Assembly: GCF_007954355.1 (NCBI RefSeq)
Contig: NZ_VOLR01000005.1
Span: 1 to 64,000 of the forward strand
Origin: Colwellia hornerae
GTDB lineage: Bacteria; Pseudomonadota; Gammaproteobacteria; Enterobacterales; Alteromonadaceae
Direction: 5' to 3'
DNA length: 64,000 nt
The notes below the pieces were generated by a model. It had not been told where the DNA came from. It was given only the letters and a program-made list of their open reading frames with translations, and made no database searches. Made by a program: the position numbers and the translations under genes. Within the stretch, counting starts at the first letter, position 1; each line of letters starts with the position of its first letter. Below are positions 8,092 through 17,817 of this stretch, piece after piece.

Positions 8092-9524
8092 GCGTAAATT
8101 CAACGACTAAACCCGCGAATGAAACTAACATCACGGTTGCAGGAGCAGGCCCTGTTGGCGCCCTACTTGCGATTATATTAGCCAGAAAAGGCTATAATGT
8201 TAACTTATTTGAATCTCGTCCAGATTCTCGTCAGCATGATATATACCAAGGAAAGTCGATTAATATCGCACTTTCAGATCGAGGTTGGTTAGCGTTGGAA
8301 GCCGTTGGCATTGCTGATAAAGTTCGTCAAGACGCCATTGCGATGAAAAAACGCATTATGCATGCCATCGATGGCACGATAACCGAGCAAGCTTACGGTA
8401 AAGACGATCAAGCTATTTGGTCAGTATCACGCTCAGGCATTAATGAACAACTACTCAATTTAGCTGAAAAAGAAGCGAGCGTATCATTACACTTTGAAAA
8501 AAGACTGACCCATGTTGATTTTACAACCGGTTGTACCTCTTTTAGTTTTGATGCTGGGCAGAAAAAGAGTCATATCGAAATTGATGCTGATTATATTTTT
8601 GGCGCCGACGGGGCTTTTTCTAAAGTGCGCCGCCTGGCTCAAGAAACACCACGTTTTAGCTATAGTCAGTCTTTTATGCCGCAGTCATATATAGAACTAA
8701 CCATCCCCGCCAATGAAAACAAAAGTGGCGATGCTCGCTTTAAAATGGCAAAAGAAGCCTTGCATATTTGGCCAAGAAAAGACTTTATGCTCATCGCCCT
8801 GCCTAACCCTGATGGTACTTTTACTTGCACCTTGTTTCTCAACGATGAAAGTAAAAATGAAGGTGAACATTCATTCAATAGTTTAAAAAAACGCAGCGAT
8901 GTTATAACTTTTTTCAATGATAATTTTGCCGATGCTATGCCATTGCTAGCCGATCCGATTGATGACTTTATGGCAAAGAAAGCCAGTCCACTATTCTTGG
9001 TCAATGTCGACCCTTGGGTCATTAACAATAAGGTCGCACTAATTGGTGATGCTGCCCATGCTATGGTGCCTTATTATGGCCAAGGGATGAATTGTGGCTT
9101 TGAAGATTGTCGAGAGCTGGGGGAAATTATTGAACAGTATAAAGGTCAGTGGCACGATATTTTTCCCGCTTACCAAAAACAACGAAAAATTAATGCCGAT
9201 GCTATCACTGAGTTAGCCCAACGTAACTTTGTTGAAATGAGCGAACTCTCTGGTAACAGTGACTTTTTATTACAGAAAAAAATTGAAGCAAAATTCCACC
9301 AACTTCATCCTGAGCTTTGGGTGCCGCTTTATTCTATGGTCACTTTCTCACCGTACTTGCCTTATTCACAAGCATTAGCCATAGGAGATGAGCAAAAAAT
9401 AATCATGGCGAAAATAATGCAAATAGCCAATATAGAAAGCTGTTGGCAAGATGACTTTGTTTACCAGAAACTTCTGCAACTCGTTGAAGAACAACTTAAA
9501 AGCAAGGAGAACATCGATGTCTAA
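8088..9524 (+). CDS. kmo: Kynurenine 3-monooxygenase
   Basis: A 478-residue class A flavoprotein monooxygenase that hydroxylates kynurenine with NADPH and O2. The FAD GxGxxG motif is at 19-24 (GAGPVG), and GDAAHAMVPYYGQGMNCGFEDC near 320-340 is the characteristic second FAD motif of KMO. The start is the ATG overlapping the kynU stop (ATGA), preceded by AAAGGA; an upstream in-frame ATG would add three residues. Presence of this enzyme shows the cluster runs through 3-hydroxyanthranilate rather than anthranilate. Its 3' end overlaps the dioxygenase gene by 8 bp. Confidence 0.97.
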   Translation: MSVNSTTKPANETNITVAGAGPVGALLAIILARKGYNVNLFESRPDSRQHDIYQGKSINIALSDRGWLALEAVGIADKVRQDAIAMKKRIMHAIDGTITEQAYGKDDQAIWSVSRSGINEQLLNLAEKEASVSLHFEKRLTHVDFTTGCTSFSFDAGQKKSHIEIDADYIFGADGAFSKVRRLAQETPRFSYSQSFMPQSYIELTIPANENKSGDARFKMAKEALHIWPRKDFMLIALPNPDGTFTCTLFLNDESKNEGEHSFNSLKKRSDVITFFNDNFADAMPLLADPIDDFMAKKASPLFLVNVDPWVINNKVALIGDAAHAMVPYYGQGMNCGFEDCRELGEIIEQYKGQWHDIFPAYQKQRKINADAITELAQRNFVEMSELSGNSDFLLQKKIEAKFHQLHPELWVPLYSMVTFSPYLPYSQALAIGDEQKIIMAKIMQIANIESCWQDDFVYQKLLQLVEEQLKSKENIDV

Positions 9525-10380
9525 TTCCGGCTGCCCTTTTAATGGAGATGCAAATAAACGTGAACTAGAAGAAGATATTCATACCGACTTTAAAGATGAT
9601 ATGTCCTACAGTGATTACTTGCAGCTTGAGCAAGTGTTATCGGCACAACAGCCATTATCTAAAGAGCATGATGAGATGCTGTTTATTATTATTCATCAAA
9701 GTAGTGAACTTTGGCTAAAACTTGCTGGCCATGAGCTAGCGAAAGCCCTGGAGTGTTTACGTGCAGATGATTTTGGCCCTGCATTTAAAGTTATTGCCCG
9801 GGTAAAACAAATATTCATTCAACTTACTCAGTCATGGAATATTTTATCAACACTTACTCCGGTTGATTACTTAAAATTTCGTGATGACTTAGGCCGTTCT
9901 TCGGGTTTTCAGTCGCACGGTTATCGAAAACTTGAGTTTCTTTTAGGCAATAAGAACAGTGACATGCTCAAGGTGCATAAAAATAACAATCAAGCCTATC
10001 AAGAGTTAGCATTATTACTTAATAGTCCAAGCTTATATGACGAAGTGATTGCCACATTAGTAAAAGCAGGTTTTAGCATTGACGATTGTGTACTTAATCG
10101 CGATGTTACTCAAGCCTATCAAAGTAATGAAAGTGTGGTAAAAGCATGGCTAGCGGTCTATCAACAACCTGAGAAATATTTTGAGTTATATGAACTGGCC
10201 GAAAAGCTCGTCGATATTGAAGACTCTTTTCAACAATGGCGGTTTAAGCACATGTATACCGTGCAACGAATTATTGGTTATAAAGCAGGAACGGGGGGTT
10301 CTTCTGGAGTCAGTTTTTTGAAAAAAGCCTTAGAGGTTAGCTTTTTCCCTGAGTTGTTTGAAGTAAGAACACTCTTATAA
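9517..10380 (+). CDS. kynA: Tryptophan 2,3-dioxygenase
   Basis: The 287-residue heme enzyme opens the indole ring of L-tryptophan to N-formylkynurenine. Diagnostic TDO blocks are present: DEMLFIIIHQSSELWLK, SSGFQSHGYRKLEFLLGNKN with substrate-binding residues, WRFKHMYTVQRIIG with the heme-ligand His, and the GTGGSSG loop. The start is the ATG 7 nt after AAGGAGA, overlapping the end of kmo by 8 bp; a longer reading frame upstream has no ribosome binding site. It is the last gene of the cluster although it catalyses the first step. Confidence 0.97.
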   Translation: MSNSGCPFNGDANKRELEEDIHTDFKDDMSYSDYLQLEQVLSAQQPLSKEHDEMLFIIIHQSSELWLKLAGHELAKALECLRADDFGPAFKVIARVKQIFIQLTQSWNILSTLTPVDYLKFRDDLGRSSGFQSHGYRKLEFLLGNKNSDMLKVHKNNNQAYQELALLLNSPSLYDEVIATLVKAGFSIDDCVLNRDVTQAYQSNESVVKAWLAVYQQPEKYFELYELAEKLVDIEDSFQQWRFKHMYTVQRIIGYKAGTGGSSGVSFLKKALEVSFFPELFEVRTLL

Positions 10381-10394
10381 TGTTTTACTGTTAA

Positions 10395-10441
10395 TACAGC
10401 TTAATAGGTCGCTGGTACATTAAGCTATTTATTAAGCTGTA
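10395..10441 (+). other. Long-stem hairpin after kynA
   Basis: TACAGCTTAATA (10395-10406) pairs perfectly with TATTAAGCTGTA (10430-10441). The 23-nt loop contains a further TTAAGCT copy, so alternative pairing is possible. No T-run follows, so it is not a canonical terminator; it may stabilise the 3' end of the operon transcript. Confidence 0.5.
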
Positions 10442-10559
10442 GACGTGATTGTATGTAATAAACAGCGTTATTATTTACAATAAATACACTCGAAGAGCCA
10501 CTGAACTACTAAAAACATAAACCATTGAAATAAAAGGATAATAAAAAAAAAGACTAAAA

Positions 10560-10676
10560 ATGAACAATAAACTTTCTTTAGATACTTGTTCTAAATCAAG
10601 AGAAGACTATCAAAAATTGTATTTATCAGGACTTTCCATTATTTTAATCCCGCAGGAGCAAATCACAGGGTTATAA
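10560..10676 (+). CDS. Possible 38-residue ORF before the chemoreceptor
   Basis: An ATG-initiated ORF of 38 codons (N-terminus MNNKLSLDTCSK) ends 3 nt before the chemoreceptor start. A purine-rich stretch lies upstream but is too far for a good ribosome binding site. It has no recognisable domain. It occupies part of the 299-bp gap after kynA; the rest of the gap holds only the hairpin at 10395-10441. Confidence 0.25.
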   Translation: MNNKLSLDTCSKSREDYQKLYLSGLSIILIPQEQITGL

Positions 10677-10679
10677 ACG

Positions 10680-12665
10680 ATGAAATTCGAAGACATTTCG
10701 TTCAAGAAAAAAATATATATCTTAATTGCCATACCATTACTTAGTTTCATTTTCTATAGTGTCGCGGCTATTTTACAAAGCATTAATAGTACACAGGAGA
10801 TGTCACAACTAACACGATTAACCAAGCTATCTATCGTTTATAGCGATTTAGTGCATGAGTTACAAAAAGAACGTGGTATGACTGCCGGATTTTTAAGTGC
10901 TAAAGGGACAATGTTTGGCGATAAACTTATCAAGCAACGCCAAGAAGTAAATAATAAAAACAGTTTAACAACAAATTATTTAGCCGATAATCAATTTAGA
11001 GATAAAAAAATAATTTCACTGAACAATAAAATTGCTCAGCAACTTAGTGAAATTTACAGCATAAGAAGTCAAGTTGACCAACAAAAAATACCGGTCTCAA
11101 ATGCGATCCGTTATTACACAGAGCTTAATAAAAGCTTGTTAAGTCTTTCTACCCTCATCTCAGAAATCAGTACTGACTCGATGGTGTCAAAAGAGATTTT
11201 TTCCTATTATAACTTTATACAAGGTAAAGAGCGTGCAGGTATAGAACGCGCCGTGTTAAGTAGTACTTTTAGCGCTGACCAATTTAGTGACGGGATGTTA
11301 GTTAAATTCATTACACTAATATCGGAACAAAATACCTATATGAGCAGTTTTTCATCTTTTGCTAACGACGAAAACAGTTCGTTTTTCGTGCAAAAAATGT
11401 CAAGTCCTGTCATCAAGGAGGTCTTAAGACTCAGAGGCATTGCCATTGACAAATCAGCCCAAGGGCAATTTGGTATTGAATCAAACTATTGGTTTGACCA
11501 ATCAACCAAACGTATCCTTCTATTTAAGGAAATTGAAAATCACTTAGCCGATTCATTACTTAAGCTTGTTGAAAATAAAAATGAGCATGCTTTTAATAAA
11601 ATGCTTATCAATTGCATACTAAGCCTTACGCTTATACTTTTATCTTTGCTATTAAGTACATATATTATTAAAGAATTAAGCATGCAAGTTGCTGATCTTA
11701 CCTTTGTTATGAAAAAAGTAAGAAATGATAATGACTTAACCATACGAGCTAGCCATATTTGTGAAAGTGAAATGGGGCAAATAGCACTTGCACTCAATTT
11801 AACCTTAGAGAAGTTCTCTGGTGCTATAGACGAGATAACCACGTCAAGCACAACGTTAGCATCTGCAGCAGAAGAAACATCCCAAACTTGTCAGTATAAT
11901 TCTCAGTCAATGCTGGCTCAACAAGGTGAAATAGCTCTAATAGCAACAGCCATAGAAGAGTTATCAGCAACGGTAAAAGAAGTGGCAAGTAATACACAAC
12001 TTGCCGCAGATTCGGCAAAAGATGCCGATGAACAAGCGCAAAGTGGTTTAAACGTAGTACAAACGTCTTATCATTCAATTGAAGCGTTAGCCGCTGAAAT
12101 AGCAGATTTAGCCACCAGGATCACCAATTTGCATAAGAGTAGTAGTAATATTACTAAGGTGGTCGACGTAATAAAATCAGTTGCCGAGCAAACAAACTTA
12201 CTTGCGCTAAATGCAGCTATCGAAGCAGCAAGAGCTGGAGAGCAAGGTAGAGGATTTGCGGTAGTGGCTGATGAAGTGCGCACGCTTGCCCAACGAACAC
12301 AACAATCTACCAGTGAAATAGAAGACTTTATCATTGCTCTACAAACCGATGCAAATGCCGCATTCAATGTAATCGAAACCAGTCAAAATATGGCCAACGA
12401 AGCCGTTGTCAATTCAAAAAATGTAGAAAAAACACTAGAAGACATTACCAAGTCAGTCAGTAATATTTTTTCGATGACCGAACAAGTGGCAGCAGCCGTT
12501 GAAGAACAAGCAATGGTTACTCAAGATGTTGCAAGGAATGTGGTCAGTGTCGAGCAAAAATCAATGGAATCAACGACTGGTGCCACTCAAATAGCGGCTA
12601 CAGCAAGAGAGCAAGCTAACTTAGCAACATCTCTGCAAGATATATCTGTCGCTTTCAAAATTTAA
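10680..12665 (+). CDS. Methyl-accepting chemotaxis protein with NIT-type sensor
   Basis: This is a 661-residue inner-membrane chemoreceptor. A membrane segment near residues 10-32 is followed by a periplasmic domain of about 270 residues with a nitrate/nitrite-sensor (NIT)-like start ([17 protein letters not shown]). A second membrane helix near 310-330, a HAMP-like linker and the cytoplasmic coiled-coil follow. The signalling tip is the canonical [20 protein letters not shown] stretch. There is no C-terminal CheR-binding pentapeptide. NIT domains are linked to nitrate or nitrite sensing in the family; whether this one responds to that or to a tryptophan metabolite, given its position after kynA, is unknown. 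Confidence 0.92.
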   Translation: MKFEDISFKKKIYILIAIPLLSFIFYSVAAILQSINSTQEMSQLTRLTKLSIVYSDLVHELQKERGMTAGFLSAKGTMFGDKLIKQRQEVNNKNSLTTNYLADNQFRDKKIISLNNKIAQQLSEIYSIRSQVDQQKIPVSNAIRYYTELNKSLLSLSTLISEISTDSMVSKEIFSYYNFIQGKERAGIERAVLSSTFSADQFSDGMLVKFITLISEQNTYMSSFSSFANDENSSFFVQKMSSPVIKEVLRLRGIAIDKSAQGQFGIESNYWFDQSTKRILLFKEIENHLADSLLKLVENKNEHAFNKMLINCILSLTLILLSLLLSTYIIKELSMQVADLTFVMKKVRNDNDLTIRASHICESEMGQIALALNLTLEKFSGAIDEITTSSTTLASAAEETSQTCQYNSQSMLAQQGEIALIATAIEELSATVKEVASNTQLAADSAKDADEQAQSGLNVVQTSYHSIEALAAEIADLATRITNLHKSSSNITKVVDVIKSVAEQTNLLALNAAIEAARAGEQGRGFAVVADEVRTLAQRTQQSTSEIEDFIIALQTDANAAFNVIETSQNMANEAVVNSKNVEKTLEDITKSVSNIFSMTEQVAAAVEEQAMVTQDVARNVVSVEQKSMESTTGATQIAATAREQANLATSLQDISVAFKI

Positions 12666-12688
12666 GGTGCATAGCTAAATTGGCTAAA

Positions 12689-12715
12689 AAACGCACTCAA
12701 CACTTGAGTGCGTTT
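12689..12715. terminator. Bidirectional terminator between convergent genes
   Basis: A 12-bp perfect stem (12689-12700 with 12704-12715, 3-nt loop) lies between the chemoreceptor and the convergent peptidase gene. A-rich sequence on the left and T-rich sequence on the right allow use on both strands. Confidence 0.8.
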
Positions 12716-12722
12716 ATATTGA

Positions 12723-14408
12723 TTAATTTTTTACTGAATTAATCTCTAAGTTTTTATTACCTTTTTTATCACGGTTTTTACGTGCTTTGTCGGCTTTCAA
12801 TTTCATCTGCTGCTTTTGCAAATTAGAAATATCTTTTGGCATGGGTTTACGAGGCATGCGTTCATCAGCCATTGCCGCTTTATATAAAAAGCCAGCAAGA
12901 ATAACAGATGCTTGTTTTAAATCGGCTTCTACAACATGGTCAATCGAATCAATATGGGTGTGATGTAAACGAGAGCCATAATCTAACTTGTCTTGAATAA
13001 ACTGAAAACCGGGCAAGCCAACATCATCAAATGACTCGTGATCTGTGCCACCGGTACTTTGATTGGTAATAGTCCCAGTACTTAAATCTGAATAAGGGCT
13101 GAACCAGTTGCCAAATATCGATTTTGCCGCAACATTGCCTTCGGTATAAATACCTCTGAAACGTCCGCTACCATTATCCATATTAAAGTATACCGAAAAT
13201 TTATCATGATCAGCTTTAGTTTCAATTGGCCAACCTTGATCTTTCCATAAGTAACTTGGCAATGCTTGCTCATTCTTATCAGTAGGTTTAGGACGAGTCG
13301 CAAAGTGTTCATCAACATAAGCTGCTGAGCCAAATAACCCTTGTTCTTCACCCGACCATAAACCAATGCGTATGGTACGTTTAGGTTTAAAGTTTAATGC
13401 TTGCAGAATACGAACAGCTTCCATTGATACCGCCACACCCGCGCCGTTATCGACAGCACCATCGCTGGCATGCCATGAGTCTAAATGTCCACCGACCATG
13501 ACAATTTCTGGGTTTTTATCACTACCTGGAATTTCGGCTATGGTATTGTAAGCATTACGGTCGTTATCATGAAAGCGCGCATCGATATTAAGCGATAATT
13601 TAGGTGTTTTGCCATTATCTATCATTCGAGATAATAGGTTGTAATGCTCGGCTTCAATAATAAGTGCCGGTACTGGGAAGGTTTTACCGACGCGATGGTC
13701 GCTACCAAAAACGTTAATTAAGCCACCTTGACGCCAGCTACGATATATTACACCGGCAACTTGCTCTTCTTTTAAGAAAGTACTGAGTGTGGTTTGAAAG
13801 TTATAACGCTGCATTGCACCATCTCTTCGGTCAGAGGTTACCCAAGGAGAGTGACTTGGTGCCCGCATTACGTCAAACTCGGTCAATGTGGAAAGCTCTC
13901 CCGAGTCATAACGTTGAAAGACACTGTTTTCAGGGGCTTCAATATTTTTGCCTGCGCCCATCATAATAATCTTACCTTTTAGCTTACCTTTATATTGCGC
14001 TAAGTCAGCTATTGAAGCCGCATCAAAGATAACAACATCTCCTTTTACGTCTCCTTGGGTACCCGGTGTCCAAGCAACAGGAATGCCGTGTAAAGAAACT
14101 TCACGAGGACTCAATAAAGCAATGGAAGCAGAGTCATGTGACCAACCTCGTCCAAACTCAAAGGGGTCTAAATAGACATTTTTCAGCCCCCAAGCCTTTA
14201 ACTTTTCTAAAGTCCAATCATTGGCTTTCTTCATCTGCGGAGAGCCGGATAGACGAGGGCCTATTTCATCAGTAAGTTGCTCTAAGGTGTGCATGACTTC
14301 AGAATTATAAAAGCCTTCTGCTCTTATTTTATTCGCCATATCTAAGTCATCACTTGCATAAGCAGTAGATAAAGAAAGGCATAATAAAGATAACCCGAAT
14401 TTTTTCAT
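12723..14408 (-). CDS. Exported M28-family aminopeptidase/carboxypeptidase (carboxypeptidase Q-like)
   Basis: The 561-residue protein starts with a clear Sec signal peptide ending at AYA-SD (about residue 19), followed by a PA-type insert around 120-260 and the M28 zinc peptidase core. Di-zinc ligands and catalytic residues are visible: His308 and Asp320 in GGHLDSWHASDGAVDNGAG, Glu354/Glu355 in WSGEEQG, and the HHTHID block at 482-487. The Lys/Arg-rich C-terminal tail after about 520 is unusual. Periplasmic or secreted peptide trimming is the expected role, which fits the adjacent TonB-dependent receptor gene on the opposite strand. Confidence 0.92.
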   Translation of the reverse strand: MKKFGLSLLCLSLSTAYASDDLDMANKIRAEGFYNSEVMHTLEQLTDEIGPRLSGSPQMKKANDWTLEKLKAWGLKNVYLDPFEFGRGWSHDSASIALLSPREVSLHGIPVAWTPGTQGDVKGDVVIFDAASIADLAQYKGKLKGKIIMMGAGKNIEAPENSVFQRYDSGELSTLTEFDVMRAPSHSPWVTSDRRDGAMQRYNFQTTLSTFLKEEQVAGVIYRSWRQGGLINVFGSDHRVGKTFPVPALIIEAEHYNLLSRMIDNGKTPKLSLNIDARFHDNDRNAYNTIAEIPGSDKNPEIVMVGGHLDSWHASDGAVDNGAGVAVSMEAVRILQALNFKPKRTIRIGLWSGEEQGLFGSAAYVDEHFATRPKPTDKNEQALPSYLWKDQGWPIETKADHDKFSVYFNMDNGSGRFRGIYTEGNVAAKSIFGNWFSPYSDLSTGTITNQSTGGTDHESFDDVGLPGFQFIQDKLDYGSRLHHTHIDSIDHVVEADLKQASVILAGFLYKAAMADERMPRKPMPKDISNLQKQQMKLKADKARKNRDKKGNKNLEINSVKN

Positions 14409-14790
14409 TATTGTTCCCTAATTATTATATTTTTTGTCATCATTAATTTAGTATAAAAAATAATAATAAAGAAGACGGATAAGACGAACTCCATCGAAAA
14501 AGAGACCATTGGTTTAAACACAGCAGCGGCGGGGAATAATAAAAGAAATAACTGCATGTTTTTATATTTACGTTACATTAACGACTTTTTCTTAAGATAT
14601 TAATAAATCATCTAATTAGCTTCATTTTATAAAAATAACATAACAACTTCTTATAAAGTAAACTATGGTAAAACGTATAAAATGCATACTTTCTATTTAG
14701 AAGTTTGTAAATTTCGGCTACCCTAAGCGGTATCAAAATAACAATAAAATTTAGTTTACCTAAAAAACATCGCACTCTTGGAGAATATCA
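14409..14790. other. 382-bp divergent intergenic region
   Basis: This AT-rich gap separates the divergent aminopeptidase and TonB receptor genes and must contain both promoters. No ORF, repeat or strong hairpin was recognised. A GTAT-N7-ATAC inverted repeat near 14680-14697 is the only symmetric element noticed. Confidence 0.4.
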
Positions 14791-17076
14791 ATGAATTTGT
14801 TCAAAAATTCCACTTTGGCTACAGCGGTTAAACTCGCTGTTTTAACATCAACGGTCGGCTTTTCTGCAGCTACTTTAGCTGAAGAAAATGCAGAAGAAAA
14901 AGTTGTTGGCTTAGAAATTATTGAAGTAACAGCGCGTAAAAGAGTAGAAAATGTTCAAGAAGTTCCTGTAGCTATTAGTGCGCTTCAAGGTGAAAAACTG
15001 AATGTATTAAGTTCAGCGGCTATGGATATTCGTTTTTTAAATGCCCGTGTACCAAGCCTTTCTGTTGAATCTTCTTTTGGTCGTACTTTTCCACGCTTTT
15101 ATATGCGTGGTTTAGGTAATTCTGATTTTGATTTAAATGCCTCACAACCGGTTTCTTTAGTGGTTGATGAAGTTGTCCAAGAAAATCCAATTTTAAAAGG
15201 TTTTCCAGTATTTGATGTTGGCCGCGTAGAAGTATTGCGTGGTCCACAAGGGACATTATTTGGTCGTAACACTCCTGCAGGTTTAATTAAGTTTGAATCA
15301 GTAAAACCATCACAAGATTTTGAAGGTTTTGGCTCAGTTTCATACGGTAGTAATCATACCACGGATATGCGTGCGGCTGTTGGTGGCGGTTTAACCGATA
15401 AATTATCTGCTCGTGTTTCATTACTTAATCAAACGAGAGATGACTACATAGATAACCAAGCTCCCGGTTTTGAACAAAAAGAAGTTTTAGGTGGCTACAC
15501 GGATAAAGCAGCTCGCATTCAATTTCTCTATGAAGATGACGCATTCACAGCTTTATTTAATTACCATATGCGCGACTTAGATGGCAAGCCTGTTGCTTTC
15601 TATGCCAATGCGTTTAAACCTCAAAGTAACGAATTAGTTAGTAACTTTGAAAGAGATACTGTTTACCATGACTCTGCATCAAGAGCGACACAACAAGTTG
15701 AAACGGAAGGTGGCAGTTTAAAGTTAGAATTTGAATTTGGTGAATATACCCTAACGTCAATTTCGGGCTATGAAAGCGCAGAGCTTTATTCTCGTGCCGA
15801 TGTTGATGGTGGTTATGGCGCAGTTTATGCGGAACCTTCAGGACCCGGTATAATCGCACTTGATTCAGAAACCGCTGATGCTATTCCAGATCACGAGCAG
15901 CTAACACAAGAAATTCGCTTAGCCAGTAACTTTGATGGCCAGTTTAATTACCAAGTCGGCGCTTTTTACTTTAATGAAGACTTAACCATTGAAAGCTTTG
16001 CTTTTGATCCTTTGTTTAGCAGTGGCGCTCAAACCGGTTATGTTATTCAAGAGCAAGAAACGACTGCATGGGCTGTTTTTGGTTCGTTTGATTACGACTA
16101 TAACGACAAAACCTCAGTAACCTTAGGCTTACGCTATTCTGATGATGACAAAGACTATAGCAACCAAAGAACAAAATCACCGTTATCATGGTTAGGTTTT
16201 CCTGATCAAGCTTCAGGTGAAGTAAACCCAAGTGATTCACATGTTAGCTGGGATATTAGTGTTACACATAAGTATACCGATGACATAAATTTATACGCAC
16301 GTATAGCTGATACCTTTAGAGCACCAAGTATTCAAGGGCGTTCGTTATTTGCTTTTGGAAATGGTATTTCTGTTGCCGATTCAGAAACTATTCTATCTTT
16401 AGAAACCGGTATTAAATCTGATATTTTAGACGGTTTTGGTCGTATTAATGCTTCAGTTTTCTACTTTACCATGGATGATCAACAACTAACGTCTGTTGGT
16501 GGTGGTGGCAATACCGCGAGTTTACTCAATGCTGAAGAAACAACCGGTTACGGTTTTGAAATCGATTCAGAATTTATGCTTTCAGATAATTGGTGGCTAA
16601 CCGCAAGTGTCAGTTATAACAATACCGAAATCAATGACAGTGATTTAGCGGTCGCTGGCTGTAAATCATGTACAATTACTGATAATTTCTACACTGATGA
16701 TTTTGGTAATAAATTTGCCGAAGTAGACGGTAATAGCTTACCACACGCACCAGAGTGGATTTTCAACTTTAGTGTACGTTATTCTCGTGAAATTGCTGAT
16801 GGTGAATTCTATGCCTACACAGATTGGTCTTACCGAGATGACATTAGTTTCTTTTTATATGAATCAAAAGAGTTTAATGGAAAATCATTATTTGAAGGTG
16901 GCGCACGTACCGGTTATACCTGGGATGGTGATGACAAAGAATATGAAGTTGCCTTATTTGTTCGTAACATAACCGATGAACAAATCGCTATTGGCGCGGT
17001 AGACTTTAGTAACAATACCGCTATTGTTAATGAAGAGCGCTTTTTTGGTGCTGAATTTAAAGTTAATTTCTATTAA
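14791..17076 (+). CDS. TonB-dependent receptor
   Basis: A 761-residue outer-membrane receptor. The signal peptide ends near ATLAEE (about residue 30). A TonB-box-like stretch GLEIIEVTA follows, then the plug domain (about 55-160, with VEVLRGPQGTLFGRNTPAG) and a 22-stranded barrel ending in the required C-terminal aromatic (VNFY). A strong ribosome binding site (TTGGAG) precedes the ATG. Ligand is unknown; the absence of a siderophore gene nearby and the divergent peptidase gene suggest peptide or other nutrient uptake, which is inference. Confidence 0.95.
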   Translation: MNLFKNSTLATAVKLAVLTSTVGFSAATLAEENAEEKVVGLEIIEVTARKRVENVQEVPVAISALQGEKLNVLSSAAMDIRFLNARVPSLSVESSFGRTFPRFYMRGLGNSDFDLNASQPVSLVVDEVVQENPILKGFPVFDVGRVEVLRGPQGTLFGRNTPAGLIKFESVKPSQDFEGFGSVSYGSNHTTDMRAAVGGGLTDKLSARVSLLNQTRDDYIDNQAPGFEQKEVLGGYTDKAARIQFLYEDDAFTALFNYHMRDLDGKPVAFYANAFKPQSNELVSNFERDTVYHDSASRATQQVETEGGSLKLEFEFGEYTLTSISGYESAELYSRADVDGGYGAVYAEPSGPGIIALDSETADAIPDHEQLTQEIRLASNFDGQFNYQVGAFYFNEDLTIESFAFDPLFSSGAQTGYVIQEQETTAWAVFGSFDYDYNDKTSVTLGLRYSDDDKDYSNQRTKSPLSWLGFPDQASGEVNPSDSHVSWDISVTHKYTDDINLYARIADTFRAPSIQGRSLFAFGNGISVADSETILSLETGIKSDILDGFGRINASVFYFTMDDQQLTSVGGGGNTASLLNAEETTGYGFEIDSEFMLSDNWWLTASVSYNNTEINDSDLAVAGCKSCTITDNFYTDDFGNKFAEVDGNSLPHAPEWIFNFSVRYSREIADGEFYAYTDWSYRDDISFFLYESKEFNGKSLFEGGARTGYTWDGDDKEYEVALFVRNITDEQIAIGAVDFSNNTAIVNEERFFGAEFKVNFY

Positions 17077-17102
17077 GCTAAACGTCTAATATTAATGATA
17101 AA

Positions 17103-17132
17103 AGGCGACTATGATTAGTCGCTTTTTTATTT
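17103..17132 (+). terminator. Terminator of the TonB receptor gene
   Basis: GCGACTA (17105-17111) pairs with TAGTCGC (17116-17122), followed by TTTTTTATTTTT, 30 bp after the stop codon. Confidence 0.85.
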
Positions 17133-17176
17133 TTAATGCCAGGATAAAAGGCTAAGCAACGTTAGAGCTTCACGTC

Positions 17177-17563
17177 TTAGTAAGTTAATTTAAAGAGTAA
17201 TTCGGCTAAATCAGGTTGCCACTGAAAATCTGTTAACTTAACGCGATTACCGATCACAGCCACTTGTTCATCTTCAAGCAAAGCTCTTTGTCTGGCGAAA
17301 AGTTCACTTTCAACAGCAAATGATATTTTCCCTTGAGAGTTAATGACTCTATGCCAAGGAACACTTTGTCCTGTCCAACCATCATCAGGGACTTTGCCTA
17401 ACGCTTTTCCAACTAACCTCGCTTTACCGGGCAAGCCAGCAAGATCAGCAACCTGTCCATAACACGCGACCTTACCATAAGGTATTAACTGCACTGTTTG
17501 CCAAATACGAGAGTAATTAACGTTTACCGCTGGCTTTTTATTTTTTAACATCGGGCAACTCAT
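17177..17563 (-). CDS. atl: Alkyltransferase-like protein (ATL, MGMT homologue without the reactive Cys)
   Basis: The 128-residue protein matches the C-terminal DNA-binding domain of O6-alkylguanine-DNA alkyltransferase. The IPYGKVACYGQVA and GLPGKARLVGKAL segments (helix-turn-helix and Arg-finger region) are present. The alkyl-acceptor motif PCHR is replaced by PWHRV at 69-73, the hallmark of ATL proteins, which bind O6-alkylguanine and recruit nucleotide excision repair rather than repairing it directly. An internal ATG at residue 5 is an alternative start. Convergent with the TonB receptor gene. Confidence 0.93.
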   Translation of the reverse strand: MSCPMLKNKKPAVNVNYSRIWQTVQLIPYGKVACYGQVADLAGLPGKARLVGKALGKVPDDGWTGQSVPWHRVINSQGKISFAVESELFARQRALLEDEQVAVIGNRVKLTDFQWQPDLAELLFKLTY

Positions 17564-17741
17564 CTAAAGAAAACGATTTAATTACTGTTATAAAATACAT
17601 TTAAAACTATCTTAGCATCTTGCCAATAGACGGTATCATTCTTCTTAGCTAGTTTTACTAAAATAAGATTATTTATTGAGCATTGAATGACTTGTCGTAA
17701 ACTTAACTTCGGCGCTAGCCAAATAGACAAATTTTAGCCTA

Positions 17742-17768
17742 TTGAAGTCGGCGTTTTTTGTGTATAAT
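17742..17768 (+). promoter_or_regulatory. Sigma70-like promoter upstream of ybiT
   Basis: A perfect TATAAT lies at 17763-17768, with TTGAAG at 17742-17747, giving a short 15-bp spacer. The distance to the ribosome binding site at 17805 fits a short 5' leader. Confidence 0.5.
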
Positions 17769-17817
17769 CGCGCGCTATTGACTTACCAGCTTAAATGCAC
17801 AACCAAGGAATCAGCTT

